This document shows positions 22,233 to 22,277 of a stretch of DNA of 22,277 nucleotides, in pieces. Origin of the DNA: CAZVKN01 sp964627035 (GTDB lineage Bacteria; Electryoneota; AABM5-125-24; Hatepunaeales; Hatepunaeaceae); NCBI GenBank assembly GCA_964627035.1, contig CAZVKN010000043.1, positions 1 to 22,277 on the forward strand, read 5' to 3'. Under the pieces are notes generated by a model. The model did no database searches, was not told where the DNA came from, and saw nothing but the letters and a program-made list of their open reading frames with translations. The position numbers and the translations under genes were made by a program. Position 1 is the stretch's first letter, and every line of letters begins with the position of its first letter.

Positions 22233-22277
22233 TCAGAACATTTGGGACAGATTGTGCAATAATCTAAGGGATACTTT

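Noticed and set aside
22211..22276. Partial minus-strand ORF with CxxCxxC
   Set aside because: Only 21 codons are visible at the window edge, and it overlaps the ATPase fragment; too short to call a gene.

Overview
The window reads as part of a chromosome from an uncultured bacterium of the FCB superphylum, in or near Cloacimonadota, Marinimicrobia, Calditrichota, Electryoneota or KSB1-like lineages. Three secreted proteins end in a type IX secretion (Por/gliding) C-terminal sorting domain with the YPNPFN motif, a trait of this superphylum. Several genes have good AAGGAG-like ribosome binding sites and TTG or GTG starts are frequent, which argues against a typical Bacteroidota genome. The phylum is inferred from protein features only. 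Everything is on the + strand except the last gene. No tRNA, rRNA, CRISPR array, transposase or phage gene was seen.

Region 1 (1-6743) is a surface-protein region. Bases 1-352 carry no gene: they hold a small AT-rich hairpin, a palindromic element and a promoter candidate. Then come two tandem paralogous secreted proteins (353-2161, 2361-4178) and a long LVIVD-repeat protein (4429-6666), all with a signal peptide and a type IX sorting domain. The gaps around them hold palindromic elements of at least three families. Some are built like three-way junctions, one family occurs as opposite-facing copies on either side of the first gene, and one element is split by another.

Region 2 (6782-9283) is one large membrane protein, a GT39/PMT-like glycosyltransferase joined to a TPR tail.

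Region 3 (9528-19576) looks like one long operon with gaps of 4-34 bases. It opens with signalling genes: a receiver-HPt protein, an exported LysM/FecR-like/Ig-like protein, a GAF-GGDEF diguanylate cyclase, a fused HATPase-STAS partner-switch protein and a free STAS protein. Housekeeping and envelope genes follow: rsmB, a PASTA-only membrane protein and a ComEC/Rec2-like protein. Phosphorelay, c-di-GMP and anti-sigma/antagonist modules beside an envelope protein suggest an uncharacterised envelope-to-transcription or envelope-to-c-di-GMP pathway. This is the best candidate here for an undescribed system.

Region 4 (19721-21289) is a second c-di-GMP protein, HPt-like/REC/GGDEF/REC, whose HPt-like domain has Gln at the phospho-His position. 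On the - strand, 21447-22232 is the C-terminal two thirds of a MalK/UgpC-type ABC ATPase. It is cut off by an in-frame stop and unrelated sequence just before the window end, so it is either a broken gene or an assembly junction.
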